A stretch of DNA of 42,446 nucleotides. Source: an uncultured Bacteroidales bacterium (GTDB taxonomy: Bacteria; Bacteroidota; Bacteroidia; Bacteroidales; Bacteroidaceae). Shown here piece by piece: positions 14,667 to 23,611 of the stretch. Position numbers and translations under genes: made by a program. Where the stretch lies: positions 1 to 42,446 of the forward strand of contig CADCCR010000007.1 of assembly GCA_902799985.1 (NCBI GenBank). The letters run 5' to 3'. How positions within the stretch are numbered: position 1 is the stretch's first letter; every line of letters begins with the position of its first letter. The notes below the pieces were generated by a model. That model searched no databases. It saw only the letters and a program-made list of their open reading frames with translations, and had not been told where the DNA came from.

Positions 14667-15812
14667 ATGAAAAATACTCTGATTATACTCTTTTCGCTTG
14701 CCACGCTGTGCTGCTGCCGCGAGCAAGGCAAGTTCTGCATCGAGGGCAACATCACTGGCGCTGCCGACACGATGCTCTATCTGGAACACCTGACGCTGGA
14801 CCGCGGAGCTGTGCCCGTGGACAGCATACGCCTCGGGGAGGACGGCGCCTTCCGCTTCCGTCGCGAGCCGGCCGGCAACCCGGAGTTCTACCGGCTGCGC
14901 ATCGGCGGACAGGCCATCAACCTGGGGATTGACAGCACGGAGACGGTGAGGGTGACGGCCGACATCAAGGACATGTCGTTCGGCTACCGCACCGAGGGCA
15001 GCGGCACCTGCGACACGATGCGACTGCTCTGCCTGCGACTGGCCGACATGGAGCGGCAGGCACGCAGCATATCGACCGACCGCAACTACACGATGCAGGA
15101 GCGCGACTCGATGATCGACGCACTCATCAGCCAGTACAAGTCGGGGGTGAAGATGGACTTCATGCACCACCATTACGATGCTGCCTACAGCTATTTCGCC
15201 TGCTTCCAGACGATAGGCGGACGACTCATCTTCAATCCGATGCTGGACCGCAGCGACCTGCCGTGGATGCGTGCCGTGGCCAACGCGTGGACGGAGCACT
15301 ATCCGGGATGCCCGCGCACGGAGAACATCTGCAACATCGTGGAGGAGTGCCGGCGCAGCCTGCGCGGACCGAAGGAGATTGTGCTGGACCTGGACAGCGA
15401 CAAGGTGCGCGAGCTGGGCATCATCGACATGACCTTCCCCGACATCAACGGGCAGGAAAGGACGCTGAGCGACCTGCGCGGACAGGTTGTCCTGCTCGAC
15501 TTCATGGCATTCACGATGGAGGGCAGCACAGAGCGCACACTGCTGCTGCGCGAACTCTACAACAAATATCACGACCGCGGACTGGAGATTTATCAGGTGA
15601 GCCTCGACCCGAGCCAGCACCTCTGGAAGCAGCGTTGCGAGGCACTGCCCTGGGTGAGCGTCTACTGCGAGGAGGGACTGGAGAGCGACATGCTGAAGCT
15701 CTACAACGTCAGCCACCTGCCATGCTTCTTCCTGATAGACCGCAATTGCGACCTTCAGGCACGCTGGGAGAACATCCCCGACCTGGAGCAGGCCATCGAG
15801 AAGCTCCTGTAA
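14667..15812 (+). CDS. DUF4369/TlpA-like lipoprotein without redox cysteines
   Basis: 381 residues from the ATG at 14667; an in-frame ATG at 14640 would fall inside the promoter. A short hydrophobic signal ending LATLCC fits a lipoprotein signal. Residues about 22-120 resemble DUF4369 (FCIEGNITGAADTMLYLEHL). A thioredoxin-like domain follows (MTFPDINGQERTLSDLRGQV then VLLDFMAF; SHLPCFFLIDRN). Where TlpA proteins carry WCxxC after LLDF, this one reads MAFTMEGS, so it cannot be a normal disulfide reductase. Related CxxC-free paralogues exist in Bacteroidales. It probably sits in the periplasm, attached to a membrane. Confidence 0.85.
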   Translation: MKNTLIILFSLATLCCCREQGKFCIEGNITGAADTMLYLEHLTLDRGAVPVDSIRLGEDGAFRFRREPAGNPEFYRLRIGGQAINLGIDSTETVRVTADIKDMSFGYRTEGSGTCDTMRLLCLRLADMERQARSISTDRNYTMQERDSMIDALISQYKSGVKMDFMHHHYDAAYSYFACFQTIGGRLIFNPMLDRSDLPWMRAVANAWTEHYPGCPRTENICNIVEECRRSLRGPKEIVLDLDSDKVRELGIIDMTFPDINGQERTLSDLRGQVVLLDFMAFTMEGSTERTLLLRELYNKYHDRGLEIYQVSLDPSQHLWKQRCEALPWVSVYCEEGLESDMLKLYNVSHLPCFFLIDRNCDLQARWENIPDLEQAIEKLL

Positions 15813-15866
15813 AACGACTTGTTTCTGTGGAATGCCGCAGCACACGCCCCGCGGCTCAATAAAAAA

Positions 15867-15965
15867 CTCCCTGCGCTTCTGGGATAAGCGCCTCGTACTT
15901 CCGAAATAAGCGCCTCGTGCTTCCGAGATAAGCGCCCTGCGCTTCCGGATTAAGCGCGTGCGGCG
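15867..15965. repeat. 22-bp repeat family B, second locus
   Basis: Three full units at 15886, 15908 and 15930 with partial units on both sides: AAGCGCCTCGTACTTCC, AAGCGCCTCGTGCTTCC, AAGCGCCCTGCGCTTCC. It lies between the ends of two convergent genes. Confidence 0.9.
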
Positions 15966-15977
15966 TTGACCGGAAGC

Positions 15978-16472
15978 CTACGCCATGATGCGCTCACGAC
16001 GCTTCTCGCCCGTAGAAGTGTCCGTGCCGAAGACGTCCACATACTCGCATCTGGGGTATATCGACTGCTTCATCTGGGCAAACATCTTACTGAGAATCAT
16101 CTCGTGTCCGTTCACATTGACGATTCCCACCCACTTGCCTTTGTGCTTGCAGATGCGGATGACCAGGTCCTTGTAGGCCGTCATATGCACCTTAGCCTCG
16201 TTCTCGTTCGAGCTGATCACCTTAATGCCAAACGCCACTTTGCGCTCGAAGAAGGTCACCTCCGACATCCTCGTCCCTTCATCCACCACCCAATAGGAGT
16301 TGAGGGGAGTTTTCTGGCAAAGCTTGCCATCCTGAAGGTTGATATCGTAGCAGACATAATTGGAGTTCGTGCTGCGCTCGAACTTGAAGACATGTTCCTT
16401 CGGTATCGTGACAGCCTGCAAAGTGAGGCAGGAAAAGATGCATAGCAGCAAACTGATGAGGGTGTGTTTCAT
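15978..16472 (-). CDS. Small exported protein, DUF4833-like
   Basis: 164 residues with a clear signal peptide (MKHTLISLLLCIFSCLTLQA). The mature part contains FKFERSTNSNYVCYDINLQD, NSYWVVDEG and VNVNGHEMILSKMFAQMK, which I associate with DUF4833, a family without known activity; the assignment is from memory. The gene follows the DUF5686 gene by 18 bases and is the last gene of the proposed lipid operon. Its stop lies next to 22-bp repeats. Confidence 0.65.
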   Translation of the reverse strand: MKHTLISLLLCIFSCLTLQAVTIPKEHVFKFERSTNSNYVCYDINLQDGKLCQKTPLNSYWVVDEGTRMSEVTFFERKVAFGIKVISSNENEAKVHMTAYKDLVIRICKHKGKWVGIVNVNGHEMILSKMFAQMKQSIYPRCEYVDVFGTDTSTGEKRRERIMA

Positions 16473-16490
16473 CGTATCTATGTATTTGTA

Positions 16491-19022
16491 TTAGAAGGAC
16501 ATCGTCAGGTTGAAGCGGACGCCGTTCTTCTTTGCTCCATGTTCGTGGTAATTGAGGCGGCGCACATAGTCCACGCCGAAGACCTTGAAGATGTTGCGGA
16601 CGCCCACTGCCATCTCCATGTACGGCGTGTGGCCCATCAGGGGGTACGAGCCTTCGGGGAACTGATAGAGCATGTGCTCCGACGGATTCATGGCGGGATT
16701 GTTCTTGTCCGTGAGCGTACCCCAGACGCCGCGGAAGGCGATGTATTCGCGCAGCTTGAGTTTCTTGAAGAGGGGGATGCGGTTGAATATCTTGCCGTTC
16801 ATGTTCCATGCCACCGACCAGAAGACGCGGCGGTCCATGAAGAACTCCATGTTGTGGAGCATGTTGAACGTACCTTCCTGCTCGATGTAAGAGATACACG
16901 TCGGGGGCGTGATGAGCAACGGGAACGGCACCTGGTTCCACTGAATAGCTCCCGAGGCGTAGAGGTCAACGCGGCCCCAGCTGCCCAGCCATTGACGCTT
17001 GAAGATGCGCACCTCCGTCGTGTTGTAGTTATATTCGCCGCCCAGGATGCCCTTGAAGCCTACGGAATGGCGGATGGTGAACTCCGGACGGTCCTTGTTG
17101 ATGGGCCAGCGGTCCTGCTTCGTGTTGATGTACGTCTGTCCCGGGCAGAAACGCACCTCGGCTTTCCACTCCGTGGTGCGCATCATATGCTCCTCCGGCG
17201 AGCCGTCGACAGGCAGGAAGCGCAAGTCGCCGCACACCTCGTTGCTCTCTGCCACCAGGTGCGTGTTGAAGTTCAGACCGTAGTCCGTCTCCCAGACGAA
17301 GCCCAAGTCCTGACGATTGTTCTTGTAGAGCATCTTCACATTCTCGGTCTTGAAGTTGACGAAGAGGTTATCCTTGCTGTTCTTCAGGAACTTGTCGGAT
17401 ACGGACCGTACGTCGTAGGAGCTCTCGAAGGTTATCATGCGTTGCGGAAACTCGAACGAGCTGTTCTTCTTCTTGTTGAAGCTGTAGTTGAGTGTCACGC
17501 CGTAGTAATTGCCATGCGACTTGAAGCCGTGGGTGTAGTAGCCCTCGGCAAAGAGGTGTTTGTTGAGGTTCGCCGTCGTCTTGCCGCCGATGCGGGCACG
17601 GAAGCCGTCCACGAAGTTGTTCGAGAAGGTGCTGGTGACGGGGCCGAAGTCGAACTTGCTGGGCTTGCCGGCCTTCGACGTCTCGATGTAGTTCTCGAAG
17701 AGCGTCTTGATGACGAGCAGGGGGATGCGCATGTTCTTCGACTTCGACATGGCTGTCATGAAGTCGCTCAGGCCGCCCTCCTTCTGCGTCAGCTCTACGG
17801 CACGGTACTGGTCCCAGAACTCCTCGTCCTGGTTGCGCGAGTCGGCCATGTGCTTCACCTTGGCCACACCCTTGAAGAGGTTCTTGTGGAGCGGCTCGAA
17901 GCTGTAGTCGGAGATGCGTGTGTTGCGCACCACGAGGACGCTCTTCCCGAGCAACGTCATCTCGGCCCACATGTCGTCGGTGGTCAGCGCCCACTCCTGA
18001 TTGGGCAGCTGGCTGTATATCTGGTCAATGTGGAGCGAGCTGACAAAGTTGACGTCGCTGTTTGGCGGAATGCTCAGATGGCACTTCTTGACGTGGAGGG
18101 TGGAGTCCTTCAGGATATAGATGTCGCCGTTGAAGCCGATGTCCTGCGGATTGTTCGGCGTGAACTGCAGATGGTAGCAGGAGTCGCGCTCCACCTGCAC
18201 GGTATCGACGATATAGTAGCGATAGAACGCCGTGGCACCGGAAGCGATGGGGCTCATGAAGGGGAACTTCAGCAGGTGCACATTGTTGTCGTAGATGTCC
18301 ACGTCCTTGAAGACGTCCTTGAGCGTCGTGTTCAGCATGTCGCCCGTGGCAAAGAGCTGGTTCAGGCCCGAGCTCTGTTCGCCCGTAATGATGTCCTTCT
18401 CCGAGCGCGGCTCCTTGCGATAGACATGCTGTGTGACCGTCTCGTCCAGCGAGATGGGCACCACCATCTTCCCGTTGTAGGGACTCAGCTCGGCTTGCTG
18501 CGTGAACTTCACCTTGCCGACGTCAGTACTGTCCAGCTCCTTGACCTTGAAGTCGTTCAGCGCCATCGAGAGCTTCTGGTACTTGTTGTACATGTAATAG
18601 TCGTGGTTCTCGAGCCTGGTGTCCTTCTTGGCTTCTATCACACGCTTCATGAGTTCGACGGCAGGATTGTCCTTCCTGACGTATCGCTTCCTTTCGGCCT
18701 TGACGACAACCTCCTTCAGGTCCTTCGTGTCGGGCTTGAGCTTGATGGTGAGGCGGCTGGGCGTTGCCTTCGTGATGTTCACCGTCTCCTCCCTGTATCC
18801 CATGCAGGAGAATGTGAGCGTCGCGCCGTTGATACGTGCAATGGTGAAGATGCCATCCAGGTCGGCTATAGTGGTCACCTTGCGATCCTTGTATGTGACG
18901 CCGGCCAGGGAAAGGCTGTCGCCGGTGGAAGCATCGAGGATGACACCGGTTATCTTCTGTCCCAGGACATTCACGGCGAACGTCAGAAGCAGTGCAAGGG
19001 TTGCAAAGAGTTTTCTTGTCAT
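16491..19022 (-). CDS. Outer-membrane DUF5686 protein with carboxypeptidase-like regulatory domain
   Basis: 843 residues. A signal peptide (MTRKLFATLALLLTFAVNVLG) is followed by a CarboxypepD_reg-like beta domain (ITGVILDASTGDSLSLAGVT, residues about 24-110) with the GYREETV turn. The rest is a long DUF5686-type region rich in aromatic strand patterns, ending in RFNLTMSF with a terminal Phe, as in outer-membrane beta barrels. The biochemical role of DUF5686 proteins is unknown. It is 30 bases downstream of the FAD oxidoreductase gene and 18 bases before the DUF4833-like gene, so it may handle or export a product of that operon. Confidence 0.85.
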   Translation of the reverse strand: MTRKLFATLALLLTFAVNVLGQKITGVILDASTGDSLSLAGVTYKDRKVTTIADLDGIFTIARINGATLTFSCMGYREETVNITKATPSRLTIKLKPDTKDLKEVVVKAERKRYVRKDNPAVELMKRVIEAKKDTRLENHDYYMYNKYQKLSMALNDFKVKELDSTDVGKVKFTQQAELSPYNGKMVVPISLDETVTQHVYRKEPRSEKDIITGEQSSGLNQLFATGDMLNTTLKDVFKDVDIYDNNVHLLKFPFMSPIASGATAFYRYYIVDTVQVERDSCYHLQFTPNNPQDIGFNGDIYILKDSTLHVKKCHLSIPPNSDVNFVSSLHIDQIYSQLPNQEWALTTDDMWAEMTLLGKSVLVVRNTRISDYSFEPLHKNLFKGVAKVKHMADSRNQDEEFWDQYRAVELTQKEGGLSDFMTAMSKSKNMRIPLLVIKTLFENYIETSKAGKPSKFDFGPVTSTFSNNFVDGFRARIGGKTTANLNKHLFAEGYYTHGFKSHGNYYGVTLNYSFNKKKNSSFEFPQRMITFESSYDVRSVSDKFLKNSKDNLFVNFKTENVKMLYKNNRQDLGFVWETDYGLNFNTHLVAESNEVCGDLRFLPVDGSPEEHMMRTTEWKAEVRFCPGQTYINTKQDRWPINKDRPEFTIRHSVGFKGILGGEYNYNTTEVRIFKRQWLGSWGRVDLYASGAIQWNQVPFPLLITPPTCISYIEQEGTFNMLHNMEFFMDRRVFWSVAWNMNGKIFNRIPLFKKLKLREYIAFRGVWGTLTDKNNPAMNPSEHMLYQFPEGSYPLMGHTPYMEMAVGVRNIFKVFGVDYVRRLNYHEHGAKKNGVRFNLTMSF

Positions 19023-19052
19023 GTCTGTGTATTGGAAGTTATCGCACTTCGG

Positions 19053-20444
19053 TTATTTTGTTATTTTGCTGCACGTCTCGAAAGCCGTCATGGTGACGCC
19101 CTCGATGCCCGGCAGGATGATGCTTCCGCCCGTGAGAAGCAGATTGGCGAGCGGCGTGCTCACCGAATGGAAGGTGAGCATGGCTGCACGGCAGTCCTTG
19201 CGCATGCCGAAGGCACTGCCCTCGGGGCTTCCCAGATAATCGCGGTAGGTGAGAGGCGAGCTCGTGTAGCATTGCTCCACCATGTCCCGCAGTCCGGGGA
19301 TGTACTGCTCGGCCAGTGTCAGACACTGTGCTGCCTTCTCGCGGCAGAACGCCTTGTATTCGTCGCCCCGTCGCCCGACCCGTGTATCGGCCCAGGCTTC
19401 GCATTCGTGCCAAGGCATCGGCGTCAGGAGGTCTATTTGCCTCAGGCTATCCGAGCCGTCCTCCGGGGCACGGGCACTTATCATGACGCCCTTCACGGGG
19501 TCGTTCTCTTCGGTCATCGTCCAGACGTTCGGTTTGTCATAGACGAAGACGTTGTGTGCGAAATAGCGCAACGCACCGGGCTTGATGCTGAACTGCGCCG
19601 TGAACATTCCGCACGTGTTCTCTGCCGTCTCCATCCTCCGACGGAAAGACTTCCTCACCGAGGGACATCCCTCGAGCAGAGAGCAGAGCGTGGCAGGATG
19701 GATGTCGGAGATGAAATGTCCGGCCTCGTAGGTCTCGCCATTGGCACAAACGGCGCTTGTGATGCGTCCGTCGGTCTCTGAAAGGCGAACCACCCGTCGT
19801 CCGGTGAGCACCTCCCCGCCTGCCTCGCGGATGGTGCCGATGAGTTTCCCCACCAGCAGGTTGCCATCGCCCTGAAGCCGCCAGCTGCTTTCGATGTAGC
19901 TGGAGCAGGTGTGGGCGAAATTGAAGAGGGGCAGCGACTCGCGCCGGAGCTCTGTCTTCATGGCAGCGGCGCTGACCACGTTCAGCAGCAGCTCGTCGGA
20001 GAACGTCTGCCGCAGGTAGTCGTAGGCCGACACATCCATGTCGGATGCCGTGATGTGCTGCAACCGCTGCACATAGCTCTGCAGCGCTTCGCGTTGATGC
20101 GGGAAGTCTTTTGCCAGTCCCTCTGCGAATGCCTCGTACCCCTGGCGGAAGGTGAAGTGCCGGCCTGCGATGATGACGTGGTCGAAGTCTTCGTCCATCC
20201 GCTGCCAAGGCAAGTCCAGCAGTCCGAGCTCGGCAAAGGCCTTGTGCATGGCCTGCCCGGGAGCTAACCCTCCCACATAGTGAAGTCCTGTGTCATAGTC
20301 AAGCCCTGCCCTACGGAAGCTCTGCATGCAGCCGCCCGGCTGCTGCGAGCCTTCCAGTATGAGCACCCTGAGCCCCCGTCGTGCAAGCAATGCGCCGCAC
20401 TCCAGTCCGCCCAGTCCGCTGCCAATGATCAGGACATCGTTCAT
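19053..20444 (-). CDS. NAD(P)/FAD oxidoreductase of the phytoene desaturase/CrtISO type
   Basis: 463 residues. The N-terminal dinucleotide-binding motif IIGSGLGGLECGALLARRGL and the following EGSQQPGGCMQSF fit the amino-oxidase/carotenoid desaturase-isomerase class. The C-terminus has the FAD motif LLTGGSIILPGIEGVTMTA. Such enzymes desaturate, saturate or isomerise long lipid chains. Carotenoid enzymes are not present nearby; instead the gene follows an acyl carrier protein and a FabB-type ketosynthase, so an acyl or polyene substrate is more likely here. The start codon lies directly at the border of an AATTCAT element. Confidence 0.82.
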   Translation of the reverse strand: MNDVLIIGSGLGGLECGALLARRGLRVLILEGSQQPGGCMQSFRRAGLDYDTGLHYVGGLAPGQAMHKAFAELGLLDLPWQRMDEDFDHVIIAGRHFTFRQGYEAFAEGLAKDFPHQREALQSYVQRLQHITASDMDVSAYDYLRQTFSDELLLNVVSAAAMKTELRRESLPLFNFAHTCSSYIESSWRLQGDGNLLVGKLIGTIREAGGEVLTGRRVVRLSETDGRITSAVCANGETYEAGHFISDIHPATLCSLLEGCPSVRKSFRRRMETAENTCGMFTAQFSIKPGALRYFAHNVFVYDKPNVWTMTEENDPVKGVMISARAPEDGSDSLRQIDLLTPMPWHECEAWADTRVGRRGDEYKAFCREKAAQCLTLAEQYIPGLRDMVEQCYTSSPLTYRDYLGSPEGSAFGMRKDCRAAMLTFHSVSTPLANLLLTGGSIILPGIEGVTMTAFETCSKITK

Positions 20445-20601
20445 TTAATTCATAATTATTAATTCATAATTCATAATCGTTACTTCGCATCTCTCTAAGT
20501 TATGTCTCCGTTGTGAACTTTTTTGTCTGCATAGTTGCAGGGCGCAGCCTAATTATGAATTGTGAATTGTGAATTATGAATTGTGAATTATGAATTCCCT
20601 G
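20445..20601. repeat. AATTCAT element between the oxidoreductase and ACP genes
   Basis: Left cluster (20447-20476) with three AATTCATAATT-type units, a core of about 75 bases, right cluster (about 20551-20596) with five ATGAATT/GTGAATT units. AGGGCGCAGCCTAATTATG matches the core end of the element at 9228. It separates two genes of one proposed operon by 157 bases. Confidence 0.85.
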
Positions 20602-20844
20602 TTACTTCTGGTGCTGCTCGATGTAATCGTAGAGCTGGGCAAAGGTCTTGATGGTGGGAAGCTCAGCCTTCGAAATGAGCACACCGTACTTGGTCTGTAC
20701 TATACCAATGAGGTCAACGAGGCTCAGGCTGTCGAGCTCAAGGGTCTGGTAGATGGGGGCATCGGGAGTGATGGTAGCCTCATCGATTTCAAACTCCTCT
20801 GCCAGTTCGGCGTTAATCTCTGCAATGATTTCTTCTCTTGTCAT
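20602..20844 (-). CDS. Acyl carrier protein
   Basis: 80 residues, acidic, from the ATG at 20844 (MTREEIIAEI). The phosphopantetheine site is LELDSLSLVDLIG with Ser in the DSL motif; the helix pattern fits a stand-alone ACP. It differs from the house-keeping AcpP, where the site is usually LGADSLDTVEL. It lies 59 bases downstream of the FabB-like gene. The pair would build a special acyl chain rather than bulk fatty acids. Confidence 0.88.
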   Translation of the reverse strand: MTREEIIAEINAELAEEFEIDEATITPDAPIYQTLELDSLSLVDLIGIVQTKYGVLISKAELPTIKTFAQLYDYIEQHQK

Positions 20845-20903
20845 ATTCTTACGTTTTAATATATATAATATAATATAATGTGTAAAATGCGTCGTGCGAG
20901 TGT

Positions 20904-22124
20904 TCAGACGTTCTTCACGATGATGGTTGAGTTGGTGCCTCCAAAGCCGAAGCTGTTGGAGAGGAACATGTCGAAGTGCTGCTGCTTGGTCTCTGGCAGC
21001 ACGTTGAGGCAAGCGGTCACCTCGTCGGGCTTCTCGAAGTTGATGTTGCCGGCGATGAAATCGTTCTTCATCATCAGGATGGAATAGATGATTTCGCTGG
21101 CACCTGCCATCCACATCTCGTGTCCCGTCTGGCTCTTTGTCGAGGTGACGGGCACGGTGCGCTCGCCGAAGAGCTGTGCAATGGCTGTTGCTTCGCGCTG
21201 GTCGCCAATGATGGTGCTGGTGGCATGGGCGTTGATGTAGCCAATCTGCTTGGGGTCTACGCCGCCATTGCGGAGGCAGAGTTCGAGGGAACGGGCCGGA
21301 CCTGCCACGTTAGGTGTGGAGATATGGTCGCCGTTGCCCGAGAAGCCCCAGCCTACAATCTCGGCGATGATGTTGGCACCACGCTTGACGGCATGCTCGT
21401 AGCTCTCGAGGATAACCGTTGCACCGCCGCCGCTGGGCACGAGCCCGTCGCGGCCTGCATCGAAGGGACGGCTGGCTTTTTCGGGAGCATCTTCGCGGAT
21501 AGAGAAGGCCTGAATGCCGTCGAAGGATGCGATGCCGTACATATTGTTCTCCTCAGCGCCGCCGCATACCACACAATCCTGCAGGCCCTGTGCGATGAGC
21601 AGAGCGCCCAGTCCAATGCTCTGCGAGCCGGAGGCACAGGCTGCCGATGCTGTGAGGTTGATGCCACGCAGCTTGAAGAGGCATGCCAGGTTCATGGTGA
21701 TGTTGGAGTTCATGCTCTGGAAGATGGCTCCGCTGCCACAGGCCACGGAGCTGCCCGCCTGACGGAACTTGTCGAGGCTGTTCATGGTTGCCTCTGCCAC
21801 AGAGTCGTTGCCATAGATGATGCCCACTTCGTGCGAAGCGATGTAGTCTTCGTCGAGGCCGGCATTTTCGAGTGCCTGCCTGGTGGCAATGTAGCCGTAC
21901 TGTGCCTCTTCGGGCATGAAGTTGCGGAGACTGCGCGGGACGTATGCCTTGATGTCCACTTGGGGCACGTTGCCAACGAGTGCCGAGCGGAAACCAGCGT
22001 CCTTGCGTTCCTGACTAAAGATGATGCCACTCTTGCCCTGATAGAGTGCGTCGCGCACTTCATCGAGGCTTGTTCCGATGCAGGACCATATGCCCATGCC
22101 TGTTATAACTACTCTTCTTGCCAT
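20904..22124 (-). CDS. FabB-type beta-ketoacyl-ACP synthase
   Basis: 406 residues. The start VVITGMGIWSCIG and GIIFSQERKDAGFRSALVGN follow KAS I (FabB) more closely than FabF. The catalytic Cys is in TASAACASGSQSIG; His residues are in INAHATSTIIGD and TKSQTGHEMWMAGASE; the end has NSFGFGGTN. All catalytic residues are present, so the enzyme should be active in decarboxylative chain extension. The next gene is its probable ACP partner. No -7 box is clear in the 111 bases upstream, so it may be transcribed from the GNAT promoter. Confidence 0.92.
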   Translation of the reverse strand: MARRVVITGMGIWSCIGTSLDEVRDALYQGKSGIIFSQERKDAGFRSALVGNVPQVDIKAYVPRSLRNFMPEEAQYGYIATRQALENAGLDEDYIASHEVGIIYGNDSVAEATMNSLDKFRQAGSSVACGSGAIFQSMNSNITMNLACLFKLRGINLTASAACASGSQSIGLGALLIAQGLQDCVVCGGAEENNMYGIASFDGIQAFSIREDAPEKASRPFDAGRDGLVPSGGGATVILESYEHAVKRGANIIAEIVGWGFSGNGDHISTPNVAGPARSLELCLRNGGVDPKQIGYINAHATSTIIGDQREATAIAQLFGERTVPVTSTKSQTGHEMWMAGASEIIYSILMMKNDFIAGNINFEKPDEVTACLNVLPETKQQHFDMFLSNSFGFGGTNSTIIVKNV

Positions 22125-22235
22125 TATCTTTTTATGTTTTTATTCCTTTGTTTGTTTTGTTTTCGTTTGTTTCTTCTGTGCTTTTAGCATTTGTCTGACC
22201 TTTGTCCCACCCTCATTCGGGGCGATGCAGACGGG

Positions 22236-23369
22236 CTATATCTCCTTGCTGAAGCAGCGCCGGCGCTTGTATATTGTGGGATTGAGCGCTTTCCACTGCG
22301 TGAGCACCTTCATGTTGTTCTCGAGCATGGGACCCGTCTCTGCCCATCGGTATCCCAACTTGTTGAGTGTGGGAATCAGGTCGGCGAATATCAGGGCGTT
22401 GATGCCCAGGGCTTGCCATTCGGGGTGGACGGCGATGAGCATCAGCTCGGCCTTGTCCTCGTGCTTCCATTTGAGTGCCCGCAGCAGGTGGTACCATCCG
22501 AAGGGCAGCAGTTTTCCGCCCGACTTCTGCAGAGCCTTGGAGAGGCTGGGCATGGTGATGCTGCTGGCGATGAGGTTGCCTTCTCCGTCCTCTATCATAG
22601 GCAGGAGGCGCAAGTCGAGCAGTGGAACGTACTGTCCCACGAATGCATCGGCCTCTTCCTCGGTGTGCTGTGTGTAGCCGAAGAGTTCGCTGTACGACTC
22701 GTTGAGGAGCCGGAACAGCTTGCGTCCGTAGCCGCCCTGGTAGATTTCCTTCCTGGTGAGCTTCCTCACCTTCAGGTCGTACATGTCGCACACCAGTTTC
22801 TTTGCACGTGCAAAGCGTTCGGGCACCTGCTGAGGAATCTGCACTTTCACCTGCACCCAATCGACTTCCTTCCCGAAGCCGTGCTTCTCCATGTGCTCAG
22901 GATAGTAGGGCGGGTTGTAGATGGTGATGGCAGAGCCTGTCTGGTCGAAGTCTTCGACGAGCATGCCTTCCTTGTCGAAGTCGGAGATGCCCAGCGGACC
23001 TTGTATGGAATCCATGCCCTTGCTCCGCCCCCAGTCAGCGACGGCTTTGAGCAAGGCGTAGGACACGTCGGTGTCATCGACGAACTCTATCCATCCGAAG
23101 CGCACGCAGCTTCCCTTCCACACCTCGTTGGCCTTGCGGTTGATGATGCCGGCAATGCGTCCCACGGGCTTCCCTTCTTCGTCGTAGGCCACGAAGGGAA
23201 TCACGTCGCAATGCTGGAGGCCTGGGTTATGTTTGGGCTCGAACCATCGGCGCACGTCCATTTCCATGTCGGGCACGTAGTAGGGATTGCCTTCGTAGAT
23301 CTTCCGGGGAAGACCCACAAAGTCATCCATCTGCTGCTTCGTCTGAACGGTTTTTATCGTGCACTTCAT
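22236..23369 (-). CDS. GNAT-fold acyltransferase, large type (possible ceramide-synthase relative)
   Basis: 377 residues. The N-terminus (MDDFVGLPRKIYEGNPYYVP then DMEMDVRRWFEPKHNPGLQH) and GRIAGIINRKANEVW, RFGWIEFVDD and GPLGISDFDKEGMLVEDFD are typical of a large GNAT-like family. I recall this family as including the bacterial ceramide synthase described in Caulobacter; the link is from memory and no serine palmitoyltransferase is in the window. It heads the minus-strand run with the KAS, ACP, oxidoreductase and DUF5686 genes. A lipid acyl-transfer role is therefore a reasonable inference, while the plain label GNAT N-acetyltransferase is the safe one. Confidence 0.65.
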   Translation of the reverse strand: MKCTIKTVQTKQQMDDFVGLPRKIYEGNPYYVPDMEMDVRRWFEPKHNPGLQHCDVIPFVAYDEEGKPVGRIAGIINRKANEVWKGSCVRFGWIEFVDDTDVSYALLKAVADWGRSKGMDSIQGPLGISDFDKEGMLVEDFDQTGSAITIYNPPYYPEHMEKHGFGKEVDWVQVKVQIPQQVPERFARAKKLVCDMYDLKVRKLTRKEIYQGGYGRKLFRLLNESYSELFGYTQHTEEEADAFVGQYVPLLDLRLLPMIEDGEGNLIASSITMPSLSKALQKSGGKLLPFGWYHLLRALKWKHEDKAELMLIAVHPEWQALGINALIFADLIPTLNKLGYRWAETGPMLENNMKVLTQWKALNPTIYKRRRCFSKEI

Positions 23370-23415
23370 GCTCGGTTTCCTTTATATATGCGCGCATAGT
23401 GCGCACTAATCGGCT

Positions 23416-23424
23416 GCAAAGATA
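23416..23424 (-). promoter_or_regulatory. -7 box of the GNAT/KAS/ACP operon
   Basis: TATCTTTGC on the minus strand, 47 bases before the GNAT ATG at 23369. The -33 region is AT-rich without a clear TTTG. Confidence 0.6.
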
Positions 23425-23532
23425 CGAATAATTACTCTAATTATCATCATTTATGCCGTGAAAAGTGCTAAATAGTTTCATTTTTGAAACTGAAAGAGAG
23501 TTTTAGGATAGAGCCGGAAGGGTTCGAGGGCA

Positions 23533-23570
23533 GAAAAAAAAGGAGGAATACCGTTTTTGCATCCCTCCCT
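23533..23570 (-). terminator. Intrinsic terminator of the DUF349 gene
   Basis: On the minus strand GGAGGGAT pairs with ATTCCTCC across a 10-12 base loop, followed by eight T. It lies about 42 bases past the DUF349 stop and isolates that gene from the GNAT promoter. Confidence 0.75.
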
Positions 23571-23611
23571 TTTGTTGTTTTTCAGTTGTGCTTTCTCCTG
23601 GGTTTTTCTCC

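Noticed and set aside
16464-19781. 1105-codon plus-strand open frame opposite the DUF5686 gene
   Set aside because: Antisense shadow of a GC-rich gene; the minus-strand frames have signal peptides and family motifs, while this one has none.
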